Positions 12,201-24,200 of a stretch of 64,000 bases of DNA are shown here, one piece after another. This DNA is from Climacteris rufus. Its lineage: Eukaryota; Chordata; Aves; Passeriformes; Climacteridae. The position numbers were made by a program, and so were the translations under genes. The stretch lies in NCBI GenBank assembly GCA_013398175.1, contig VZRZ01002686.1, positions 452,537-516,536 on the forward strand, given 5' to 3'. A model generated the notes under the pieces. That model did not search any database. It was given only the letters and a program-made list of their open reading frames with translations, and was not told the DNA's origin. Every line of letters begins with the position of its first letter. Within the stretch, counting starts at the first letter, position 1.

Positions 12201-15200
12201 CTGAGCTTTACTCTGCTGGAGAATGAACTGTAAGCTGAGTTCAGCTGTAACTTTTTGATTTTCATAATGTGTTGGTTTTACCACATTTCTCTCGTGACTG
12301 GGGTCCAGTTTGCCACCCATATGTAGGAGTAAAAGCTTTTCCTTCTAAAGACACTGCCTGATTCTGAATAGGGAAGTTTCATCAGTACAATGTGGGCTGA
12401 TCCAAAGCGTGTTGGGGTTAGTTGTTATTTACCAGTGAAAATCACCACCTCCTTTTCCCTTTTTTTCTCTCCCCCCACGCAGAGTGAAGTAGCAGAGCTT
12501 CATTTTGGCTTCTTTGTTCGGTCTATTGTGCACATTGTTCCAGGGGTAGCACCAAATTGGAGGGTGGGGGGCGTCTTTTAAGCTTTAAGTGGGACTTAAA
12601 TTCTCTTTATGCTTTGAGCTGGCATTCTGCATGTGGATTACATTTTAACTTTAAAGCTTACAGTTGAAACCATTGTGTGAGGCTTGTACGTGATTGCCAA
12701 ATAGTTTTTGCCATCTGTTAGATCACCTCCAGCTCCTCCAGCAGCAGAGCAAACACACACACACGCTCTCGGGTGCATTCTGTACGTGTCACGTTTAAAA
12801 TTTTTATTTATTTTATATTTTATGCAATGCTGCTCCAAATATAAAGGTAACTCCCACAGTATTTCTCATTCTTCTCTGCTTCACATTGCCCAGATATTTT
12901 GCTGACGTTTCAAGCAGGAGCCCCTTTCAGACGCAGTCAGCAAGGACATGTTTGTGGATAATAAATTTGGTTCATGATAGGCAGTTTCTTCTGAGTCAAG
13001 GCATTTCATTTTTCTGGGACAGCTGCCTTGTTTTATCTGGAATATGATGTTCTGTTGGTTAATGTTTTGTTCTAGTAATTCAGTTTTCCATATTAAATCA
13101 CTGTAGGTAATGTACATTTACATATGATGCTAATGGCTAGTTTGATAATGACTTAATTAAGCCATCAGACAACAATGCCTTCTAAATGAAGCAAATTATT
13201 GAGCTGATGCTTTCATGAGCAACTGGAGAAAAACAATATTTTAACTTTTTCTATAATGAAATATTCCTACTATTGAGCATTGTAATTCAATTTGTGAGCC
13301 ATGACCCCTCCTGAAGCGTGGTTATCACTGGGATTAACACGGAGGCAATTTGCCCTTGCAGCTCCGGCACTTGGGGAATGACGAGGTTCACATCGTGTGG
13401 TCCGAGCACACCCGCAACTACCGCAGGGGCATCATCCCCACTGACTTCGGGGACGTCCTCATCGTCATCTACCCCATGAAGAACCACATGTTCTTCATAG
13501 AGATCATGAAGAAGCCAGAGGTATGTGCTGGGTGCTTTGTTGGGTTTGTGGTGTTGTGCGAGCCAGTCGTGTTCCGTCGCTTAAATAAAAGCTCGGTGGT
13601 TTAGAGTTTGGGTCTGTTTGGGGTTTTTTCCACCCCATCAAGTACAAAATACAGTCTGTCCATCTCAGGTAACCTGGGCAATGAGCTCTTACGTTAAAAC
13701 TAGAATTACTTATGGTGGTTAAAGTGACTGGTCGTTCCTTTTTATGGTCATGCTTAGCACTTACAGAAATATTTCGGAATTCTCAACCCATGGAAGTTAC
13801 TGGGCAAATAACGGTATTTAAAACAGATGTAAATTTCCTCTAAGGCAATGAAAGCAGAACACTCATGATTTCAATTGCTCATGTGGTGTTAGATCACCCC
13901 CACACCAGGTCACTGTTGTACACATGGTACTGTGCTGAACCTCACACATCTGTGGAACTGTCGTTGTCACCTGACTTGGTGGGATGATGTAGGCATTGGA
14001 TATCCTGTCATCAGACAAACTATGGGAGGTTCACATTTGAGACATGTTTTGGAAAAAATACATGTTTTTTGCAAAATGTCAGAGGTGTGTGTATGTACAT
14101 CTGTGCATGTGTATGAAAAAGCCACTTCAGTAAATGCTTGTCTGGTACACCATGGGTGCAAAAATATGTATAAAATATACTTTGTGAAAGTGATCGGTGT
14201 GATAAATACACCTGCCTCATGTGAGGGACAGTATTTGTCCAAGAGAGTAGCCAGCTGTGGTAAGTGCCTCCATCATATGATATTTACCAGGTGTAGACAA
14301 TATTTTTGGAGTTGTGAGTGATGGAGCTGTTAGATATTGACAACCAGTGGTTTGTCAGTAGACAGTGCAAACTTGAAAATTTTCTAATAGTGGGTTGTTG
14401 CTTTGGTGTTTTTTTTTTTTTTTTAAACACTTGGTGTTGAACTCTGCAGTTTACTTTTTGAGCATTTTAGCTTTTTAATGTTCCATCAGGGAAATGAGAA
14501 TTTAGTGTTAGCAACACGCTTGAGACTTCTCTGGAGTGATGGAGAAAAGCTGTGTCATCTTACATATCAGTCAAAACCACCCGACGGGCAGCCAGAATAA
14601 GAGCTAACTGGAAATTTAGTGTTATCCCTACATTTAAAGTACAAACCATTACAATGTAATAAAATTAATCCAGACATTTCCAGGGCAAGTGTGCCTGACC
14701 TTTTGTTCACCAGCTACTGACCCCAGGGTGAATGAAAGAGGCTTGCAGAGAGAAATTTCTGTTGTTTGGCTTCAGTCCCTGGTATTTAAATTGCATTCCC
14801 TAATCGAATGAAAAGGCTGTCCTCTCTATCAGGTTACAGAATCCATGGCAACATTTGGCCTTTTATATCCATAATGTTAGCCTTTTTGTTTGCAGCCAAG
14901 TAGAGACACCTGGAGCAATGTTAACATTAACCGCTTTAGCATTAATAGCTTCATTATAGAAGAATTTCTGATCAGATAGCTGTTACTTTTGTTATGTTGC
15001 TTCAGCTTGTATTGTTTTCATTTTTGATCTCCCTGCTTGGCAACCAGGCAATGATTTGCAAATTTTTTTTGTCTTGATTAATTAAGCAATATAATTATCA
15101 GGAACCGTGCTGCAGTCTTTGCCCGACAAAGCTTCGGAGGGAAGACAATAGTAAGTCTGTTAGTGTGAATGCATTCCACGCGTCACAGATGCACGAGGAT

Positions 15201-18200
15201 ATTGGGAACAATGAGAGGAAAAGCTGCCTGTGAGAGGGGACAAAGCATGCCAGGCAGGCTCCGCACTGCACATACCGCCAGGGACATGCTGCGGGTTCCC
15301 TGGGACACAGATGCCTCGTTAGATTGCAGCTCGTCATCAGAGATTAATTCTCAGCCATTTGGTACAATAATTTACCCATTCCCCACTCTTTTAACTAGTG
15401 CTGCTCGCTGTAGAGGGGGAAGTCTTTGTGCTCAGAAGGTTTATTTAACCTTGCCTACTTTTACTGCGGGCAACAGAAATAATGATTTTTCTGTTGGAAA
15501 TTGGAATGAAGCAGGTGTTTGCAGTGGGCTGAATATTAATTTTTGCTTCATGGATAACTTGCAGTGACATTTGGAGTACTCGCAGAAGGGGATCCTTCCC
15601 TCTGTTTTTTTTTTTTTTAATTGATTCCTGTCAAAGCAGACTATGTTTGTTGGAGCCATCAAAGCCCTGTTTTCCTGGGCTGGGCGTTTAATGCCGGGTA
15701 CAGAGCTGAGCCGAGCAGGGAGCGTGCCCCGTGCGTCCCGCCGGCCTCCCCCCCGGCCCTCGTTAGGGTAGAGCCCCTGTACAGATGGAAGCTGACGAGA
15801 TGCAGCTCCATTGACTTTAATGACCCTCGGCGAGGCCGCTGGATCTGCTCGGGAATGAATAATTCGGAGCTTTGTGTCCGCGCGGTCCGGCCGTGCGGCG
15901 CTGGGATCGCGGCAGGCTCCGCGCCGCCCTCGGCCCCACCGCTGCTCCCCGTGGGCAGCCTGCACACACCTTGGCCATGGCTTACATCTCTAAACTCTGT
16001 AGTGCTGTGGTAAGAAACTGCCCCACTCCCCAGCCCCAGCTGGGTTTGAAACAGCAAAACCAAGTCCTGTAAGCAAAACCTACTTGTCCAGAAAGCCTGG
16101 CAGGGAATTTCCCTGCACAGCAGCATCTGCTAATCTGACTTTACATATCTGGTATTCGTGTGGTGTCATAATTTTAATACTAATATGTACTTAACCTCCT
16201 TATTTCCACTTCAGAATATAGTTTTACATTCTTTTCTCCCACTGACAATGCCTCTAAACAGAGCACGGGATAAAAATTTCACTTAAAAACATCACTGCCT
16301 AAAGAGGAAAAACTTGGTGCTCTGTAACATTATCATTTTGGCTGCAGAGATTTTCCTCTGTCCCCTTTCTTTCCAACTGCCTGGGTAGTAATGCCAGCAG
16401 TAAATTAAAAAAAAAAAGGCAAAACCACTAAGGAAACATTTTACACTTTTCTGGTTTTTTGGGGGTGGGTAATTATTTTAAGTAAAGGAATGACGGAGTA
16501 AGTGTGTGCAGAGACAGCTGTCATTTGCAGATGTTACATTAAACCCAAATTTCTTCTGTAATTCATTGCCACTTCTAATTAGAGGAATTCCCTAGATGCA
16601 GGGGATTTATATTATTCCCTTTGTCCATTTATTGAATGACTGTCACAGTCACCCACAAGCAGTTGGAGAAGAATAATAGAGGGTATTTATTTATGTGATA
16701 AGCCTCTGTACAGATGGAAAAAATCCATAGCTTAAATATTGATAATTGCTGCTGGCTTCTGTCTAGGGCTTTGGTTGGGGGTTGGTTTTTTTCACTTTGA
16801 GTTTGTGAAAGGGAAATTAGTTTGAGTACTTGTAAGTACTAAAAGTTGTTATGTATTTAAACCTCAAAATTTGTTGGGTTTATCAGGCTCAGGTCTGCTA
16901 TGTGTCTGCAACTCCAGACATCACTTAGTTTTGGGAAGCATCTCTTGTACGTAGTGTGGCCTTTATCTGCAGAGCCTTAGGTCACCAGAGGACATCATGC
17001 AGAGGTTTCCTTTGTAGGTGACCCTGAAGGAGCAGTGTTTGAGCACCATGACTTGCTGGGCTGGGCCTGTTTGTGCCTGTCCTGGCCATGTGTTCTGCCC
17101 CTCAGAGGGGCCCTGCTCTGCCATCTCCTCTGCCTTCCACACACCTCCTCATCTTGGTCCAGCTCAAGTTTTTTTCCCTTCCATGGAGTCCGTGGAAGGA
17201 GTTTATAGAGGACTATCTGAAGTAAATACATCTTTGCAAAACCTCCTGCCAATGTTAGATTCAACCAGTGAATCAGGGTCTCCTGTTGGGATCCCAGACA
17301 GAAAAAAGTTCTTAATATCCACTGCCAATGGTGTATTGATTACAAAATCATAAATGGACTGGGTTCCTATGTGTAGGAAGCTCCTGCATGCCCAGCAGAA
17401 AGTTCTGTGAGACATGTGTGTCTGTGTACTGTGTGCTGAGGGCAGTCCCAGAGGATTTAAACACTCACCAACTTGGGGCGTGAACGTCACACTGGCAGTT
17501 TCAGTGTGGGAAATGATGTGGTCACACTGTTTTATAACAAAATACTGCACCAGTCTCCTGTTGTGGTTCTGAAGCCGGATTTTCTGTTTTGGGGTGCCCA
17601 GGTGCCGTTTTTTGGTCCTCTCTTCGACGGCGCAATCGTGACTGCGAAGCTGCTGCCAAGCCTGATCTGTGCCACGTGCATCAACGCCAGCAGAGCCGTC
17701 AAGTCCCTCATCCCGCTCTACCAGAGCTTGTATCCTTTCTCCCCTTGGTAGGGTTCCTACTTGGAGCATCCTTCTGCAGAGAGGTAGGCTGGGATGCGAA
17801 TCCTTCCTGTCTGATTTCTCTGGCAAAGGTCAAAGCTTTCTTTGCATCCAGTTCGGTGTTTCCAGCCCTTCCCACCCAGTTGCCATCCAGTGTTTTAAAA
17901 ATTAAATGAGAACTTCACAGGAGTCTCTCACCAGCAGCTTCTGTCTCCTGCTGGTGGGCCTGGACTTGACACTGGTGCTTTGAACTGTGAGTAACGGCGA
18001 TTCCCAGTTTTCTTTCACACTGACAGAAGTTAAGGACTGTGTTTCTCAGGCTGATAACCAGAGCTCAGCCATGCCCTTACCCAGTTGAAAGTACTAGTCC
18101 AATTGGGATTTGTCCTCAGGTATGGATGCTTCAGGTCCCAAATTCCAGTTTCATTCCAGCCACGCTTGTATTTGGGCATTTTCAGACACTGTTTTCCAAC

Positions 18201-21200
18201 GATGGCTGGAAGGTAACTGCAGGATATGCTTCTCTGGGACAGGAGTTGTGACACAGGCTTTTGTTCTTGGGTGCTATACAGACCCACAGCATTAGCAGTG
18301 GTTTTCATCCATTCCAGGATTTTCTCACAATGCCATCATACATTTTATAGCTTGTTTGCTAATCACATGACTTACCTCAGGACAAACACTCACTGCACTT
18401 CACTTTCTCTGCTGAGCTTTTGATTAGAGTATTTTTTTTTGCAACCATGTGATTTTGAGAAAGAGTTTGTGAAATGTTTTGATCTTTTAAAAATGTGCAT
18501 TTCAAACTAATTCATCAATGTTCTTTCAAACACGGAATATATTCAAAGTACTAGTTGGAGTTTTTTAAAGGCTAAATTTTATTCAGTATACTTTGCAAAA
18601 GCCATCAGAAATTAGAAGTAGCATTGTGGTTAAATAGGTTTGTATGTTATTGACTGAATTGCTTGCTCTTTGTAAAGTAAAGGCAGTTGGTGGTGGCTGT
18701 GCAAACTGTGGCCGTGCCTGACAGGTGAGTCAAGACTCGTGGAGGTTTCTTCCTTGTGTTTCTTGAGAGAAATCTTAACAAATCCCTGAAACTGTTCTGT
18801 GCAAAATGTAGGTTAATCTGTCTGCTTCTCAGTGTTTAATACTAAAATAGCAGTGTGGTACAATTGACACAAGCAGCAGCAGTTAGCAGTTACAAGAATG
18901 AAGCTATCCCAAGCCTCGCTCCCGGCCGCAATCCTCTCACTCCCGACCCTCCCAGCGTTTGGCTTGGAGCATTCTGTGAGTGAGCAGCGCTCACCAGCTG
19001 GCCGTGCTCCTGCTTTCCAAGGGCTTCTCCCTCAGGGTCCCTGCGAGTCCCTGGGGTGCCACGAGCAGCTCGGGGCGCTGCTCTGCACAGGTCTGAGGCA
19101 GCATCTGGCCCCGCATTCTTTTCCGCCTTTTTTTGCGTCTGCTCTTGCACCAGTGGTGTCTGTAGTGAATCAACTGCCACTTGTCTGTCTGATAAATGAA
19201 AGCGGATTGGGAACCTCCTGACATGGAACAAAGGGAATGTGGTGGGCAGATCCCATCGGGATGGTGCTGGAGCAGGAGAGAAAGCTATCCGTAACTCATT
19301 CCGTAGATAATGAAGCACTCTGAGATACACTAAAGCCAGCGAGTGGAATGTGAGTGTGTAGGTGTGCAAAGGTGATGTCTGAACCTGGGCAATGCAGCTC
19401 CCAAAGGGTGAGTGACTCAGGTCTGGTGTTTGCTGTGCCAACTGCTGCCAGCAGGACAGGGGGAAGCAGACACAGCAATGCAAACGATGAATGAAAGTGC
19501 CTTTATCGGACTGGAGATGGAAATAGCTCAAAAAATGTCAGTGGGAGGGAAGAATAAAATGCAATGGTCCTGGCAAAGTCGGGAATGATGTTTGGCACTG
19601 AAGCCTGGAGTGAGGCAGAGCTGAGGATGGATCTGCAGCTTCTCTTTGGCACATGGGTCATGTTAAAAGGCAACATCCCTGCTAAGGGTCAGTAGCTAAA
19701 GATGTTTTGATTCAGAGGTGGTTAGAAGCAGATCAAACACTCTGTCTGGTGTCAGTGGTTCAAGGGCAATGAGGTGCTGAGTCCGTGGTGCTTGTGCTGG
19801 AGCAGCAGCAGGGTGTGAAGTGCTGTGCTCCAGGTGGAGCCAAGCCCTCATCCCGGCTCCTGCCCCTCGTGGGGTGCAGGGAGGGAGGGCCGGGGTCGCG
19901 TGCTGGGGAGCTGGGGCAGCGTCTTGCCAGCAGTGACAGCTGAAGTCACTTGTTGGAAAGTCTGTAAACTCCGGCTACAGCTGCACTTGTCAGGGGCTGT
20001 AAGGGAAGTGTAATCAGCCACAGAGATTAATTTGCATCTCAATTAGGAAAGAGTCAGGAGGAAGCTGTAGGGTCTGTTGCTGGAAGGTTGTGGAAGAAAT
20101 CTCATCAGGCACAAAAGGCTCCCGACTTGGTGCTCCAGCGAGCGGAGGACAATATCCGAGTCCCGTTTCCATGGGGACCAGGACCGCAGAGCCGCAGGAG
20201 CATCGCGCTCCCCGCAATCGCTTGGTCATGATGACACAGATTCTTCTGTCATACCCAAACACAGTGTTCTCTTGGAAATCTCTTGGAAAATCAGGAAGGT
20301 AACTATGGCAGACCACATCAGACTTTGTAAATCTTTATTTATGCAACGGTTTCTGTTTTAAGGAATTCATTAAGGTGAGAGAAATGTTCATTAAAAATTA
20401 ATTAACTGTATTTAAACTTTAGTTTAAAGCCGCTCTGGCTAAGGGCCTTTGTGTCCATCAAAGGGCACGTGATGGCATTGCACAGGAGCCAGCCCAGGGT
20501 GGTGCGTGCACAGCTCAAGTTGCGTTTGGAATGGTGAAAGCCCCGCTGTCTCTGTAGCTGCTGCAGTGCTTCCATGGGTGTGGATGATTTACATCAGTGT
20601 ATGTTCCAAATTCCCACTTTATTCCTTCTTCGTGCCATGGGGCACTGAGGCTGAGCGGCTGCAGCTCCTGCTAATTGGGACTCTCGCCATCCTTGAGTAA
20701 CTGCTGAGCAGGAGGCAGTGTGCTCCTGCAGCCTCTCCAGGCTGCTTTTGCAGGCAGTAACTGACTTTAAATATGGCTGGGACTTACAGCAATCGTAGTT
20801 AATCAGGTGGCTTAAATTTTATAAGAATATAAAGTAGTAACATTTAAGCATACTACAATTATTGCATAAAAAGGAACATATTTAGGCAGGTTTTTGAGAG
20901 CATTTGAGCCTCCTTTTTATGTGCTGGGGAGAGGAAGGAGCAACCACTTTCACAAACTAATAATGATTTGTCAAAACTAAGCAAGGGCCTGTTCTGCTTC
21001 CAGCAATGCTGAATATTTCAAAACCTGGTAGGAGTGGGGGTGTAAAACTGCACCTCTGAGCTCTCTTCTAGCTTGTGTCAAACAAGCTGCGTGCTGGAAA
21101 GGATTTTTGAACACTTGTGAGATCTGGAGTGCCATCGCCCTAAGCTGCAGCAGAGCTCCTTTCTGGGAGCTGGTCTTGTGTGTGAAGATAAATACTGGAG

Positions 21201-24200
21201 GCAACCAGGGTTTGCATGGAGTAGTACAGGTCTGATTGGCAGCTGCTGTCTAAGCTGACAGTATTTAAGCTGAGGTGCTAGTCAACCTTCAAACATGAAA
21301 ATGTAACTAGTTTGGCAGGTGTCAGGCACTTTGGTTGACCCATAATTCAGCGCTGGTCTCCAAAAAGACATTGGGATTTGGGATAGTGATGTCTGAGCAA
21401 AAAGCTCCCCTTAGAATGCCTGGGGAAATGCAATTCTGACAGCCCAGGTTCTCTTTCCAAATGGAGACATTTCTTTTCTCCATGAATTAAACTGGTTTAA
21501 TTTAAAAATTTTCAGTGCTATTTCTAGTATCTTGCCACTTTAGTATTTTTTCCTCCATCACTGCAAATAATTCTTGTGCTCCCAGTCCTTCCTGTCTTCC
21601 TAACTGAATTTAAAGAAAAGTAGGAAAAATCCCAACATGTCTGAAATGTTTCCTCAGCTTTGACCAGCTCTTTGTAAGCTGCCTTGGGGAGGGTGGAACC
21701 TGTCCCATGTGCCAGCACCAGTGGGCTTCTTTCCTGAGTTCTTCAGTGATTTCTGGTAGTCTTTAAATTATTTTCTTAGCAATTCAAGCTACATGTATCC
21801 TCCTGTGATTGAGTGAATAGGGAGTTAGTTCTTATTGAGATTTATTAACACTCTGATTATGAAATTCTCTCTATACACAATCTTGCTTTTAGGATAAGTT
21901 GGTTTGTTCTTATGGATAGAAAAGAGTTTTGGTCTTATTCTGCCTTTTGATTCCTGCACTTCACTTTGCTGCAACACCCGGTGCTGGAGGTGTCTGTGCA
22001 TCCCAAGCACAGACGAGCACAACTGGGATGAGAACTCTTTATATAATATCTGAGCACTGGATGTCACCATTTCCCTACTCACAATTTGCAATCCTTTCTG
22101 TGGGCCAGAGGAAAACACAGCCCTTACGCTGGAGAAGTAATTTGATACATGAGTAACTCCTACTGTTTCCTGCACTGTAATGACAGTGGTGTGCCTGCTG
22201 ACCTGTGCCAGCCAACAGCTCAGTGGGGTAAAGCCAACGCTCCAACATGTAACGCAAAAAGACATCCATAACTTTAATTCATTACCTCGCATCCAGATAT
22301 TGACATACTAATATATAGTGGATGTGTTAATATCTGGAACCAAGAAGATTAAGCAAAGAACATCAGCTTCAAATTCTGAATTAAATCCTTTTCTTGGCTT
22401 AAGCCAATTTCTGATTAACCTAATAGAGAGCGCCTGATCTGCTTACCTGCTTTATCTGGGAAAGAAAGGTATTTGCTATGATGGACTTAATTGTGTGAAT
22501 GGCTGTCAAGTGTTCTGGAGCCTCATGTGTTGTAGGAGGTGTTTTGTGTCCCTTTCGATGTGTGTTTTGTGGCACTGGCATTGGGAGCTCTGGGTACGAG
22601 GGAGTGTTTGATTGCACCGGGGAAATGAGATGGAAAGCCTGTTACCCCTTTTACAGAGGGTTCACAATTTGTTCCCTTTCTTGCATCCCAAGAAGTTGTG
22701 CCCTCCGGCTACATGGATGCTGATAGAAATTGCTATGAAATTCTAAAGCACGTGTCACAGGAGCTGTGACAATCTATGTGACACGGCACCTGACCGCTTT
22801 CTGCTGAGCAGCCAGCACTGCTCACAGGACTGTCTGTCCGTGGCCAGCGTCCGTGGGGAGCAGCAGGTCCTGCTCGCTGACCTTGAGGGGTGCCCGGGCC
22901 CGGGAAGGCAGAGGAGCGCGCCGGGGGCTGCGCGTTTGCGGCTCTGCCCTTCCTCCCGCGCAGCTCCGGCCGGAGCCGATCGATGGCCAGGCTGTCTGTC
23001 TCCACTGCCTGCCCTCCTCACAGCCAGAACCTTCTCCAGGCAGCGATCGATGCCTCTAATCTGCTCCAGCCTGTAATAAGTCATGCGAGGCAAAGCTTTT
23101 AGGTGGCATTACATGGGATTGCGGAGGCGGCTCCTCAGCTCTCATTCATCGAGCTCTTCATGGACTCGCGGAGAATCTACTGCATCCCGCCGGTGCGTGT
23201 CTAAAGAGTATAAAATGCTTCTGCAGGTCTCAACTCCACATGCTGCTGCGCTGTGCGGACACAATGGGATCAGATTTGTTTTCTGTTTCATGTCCATCCC
23301 TCTCCCTGCTCACAGTCCCTTGTTAGGCACACAGCTTGTACCCGCATGGCTGTGGAGGCAGCCGGGCAGTCTGCGTGGTAACAGTGCAGTTTACTTTTTT
23401 TAACATGAGGCATCACTATCCTTCCCTGTGGCTGGAAGCTGTGATGTTCGCTGAGGGCTGTTGAGAAAATCTCTGTTGCAGAGTTTAAAACTGCTGCCCT
23501 TCCTGATGCTGCTCTCTGGGCAGCATCTGTGCTCTTCAGTAGCACTAAATGAACCCCAGCAGTTGTAGGGGCTCTTCTTCACTGGCTGATACAATGGATC
23601 ATTCCAAAAACAAACCTGGAGTTAAGCAACATCAAGAATATAATGAGCTTTTAAATGCAAAGTGAATTCACTGTGTGAAATAGGAAAAAATCCCAACAAA
23701 ATAAGCTCAGCTTTGGATTTCTAAATGACACGTGTCATACTAGTATGTACTGGTTGCAAACAAGACCCCTAAAACACACACTCTTTAGCCCCTGCCAAAG
23801 ACTGGGAAGTCATGATTTCACTGGAAATAGTGTAGTGCATAAAGTGTCAGCAGGTCAGGTTGGGGTGTGGGGAATTTGAATCCTAACTCTCCTTTGCCAT
23901 GGAGCAGGTACTGCTTCAGACGAAACACTTATTCTCTTTATTCAATTTCTTCAGCAGCAGTATTTATTTTATTTGTTCATGAAGACCTTGGCAGGCAAGT
24001 GGGTTTTGTTATTTAAGTGGTGCTTTAATCTGTGTCCTGGTGCTGAGTCAAACTTGAGTTATGTTCCTGGTGCTTGAGAAAGGCTCCTGGTGCTCTTAGG
24101 AACGCTGGAAGCAGTGTGTGTCCCGTTTCATCTGCGGTACAACGTAGTTCTTCATTATTCAGAAGCCAAATGCAGTATTTCTCTGGAGCACCATGAGCAA

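Larger units (their letters stand above)
6919..13361 (+). other. RALGAPA2 6.4-kb intron before the asparagine-thumb exon
   Basis: A GT-AG intron with CR1 remnants around 7985-8260 and 8752-8790 and a GC-rich patch at about 10430-10660 that includes a small tandem duplication (10543-10585). The stretch 13130-13260, just before exon l, is AT-rich with several TAATTA-like sites. The open frames in the GC-rich patch lack splice or codon support. Confidence 0.8.
13521..17601 (+). other. RALGAPA2 4.1-kb intron
   Basis: GT-AG intron. It contains homopolymer T runs at 14409-14424 and 15605-15618, a homeodomain-site-rich AT block (about 14580-15170) and a CpG-rich block (about 15690-15970). No protein-coding exon is supported. 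Confidence 0.8.

Noticed and set aside
15441..16126. Long overlapping open frames on both strands (up to 174 codons)
   Set aside because: They fall in a CpG-rich intronic island where stops are rare, overlap each other on both strands, and lack splice, codon or family support.
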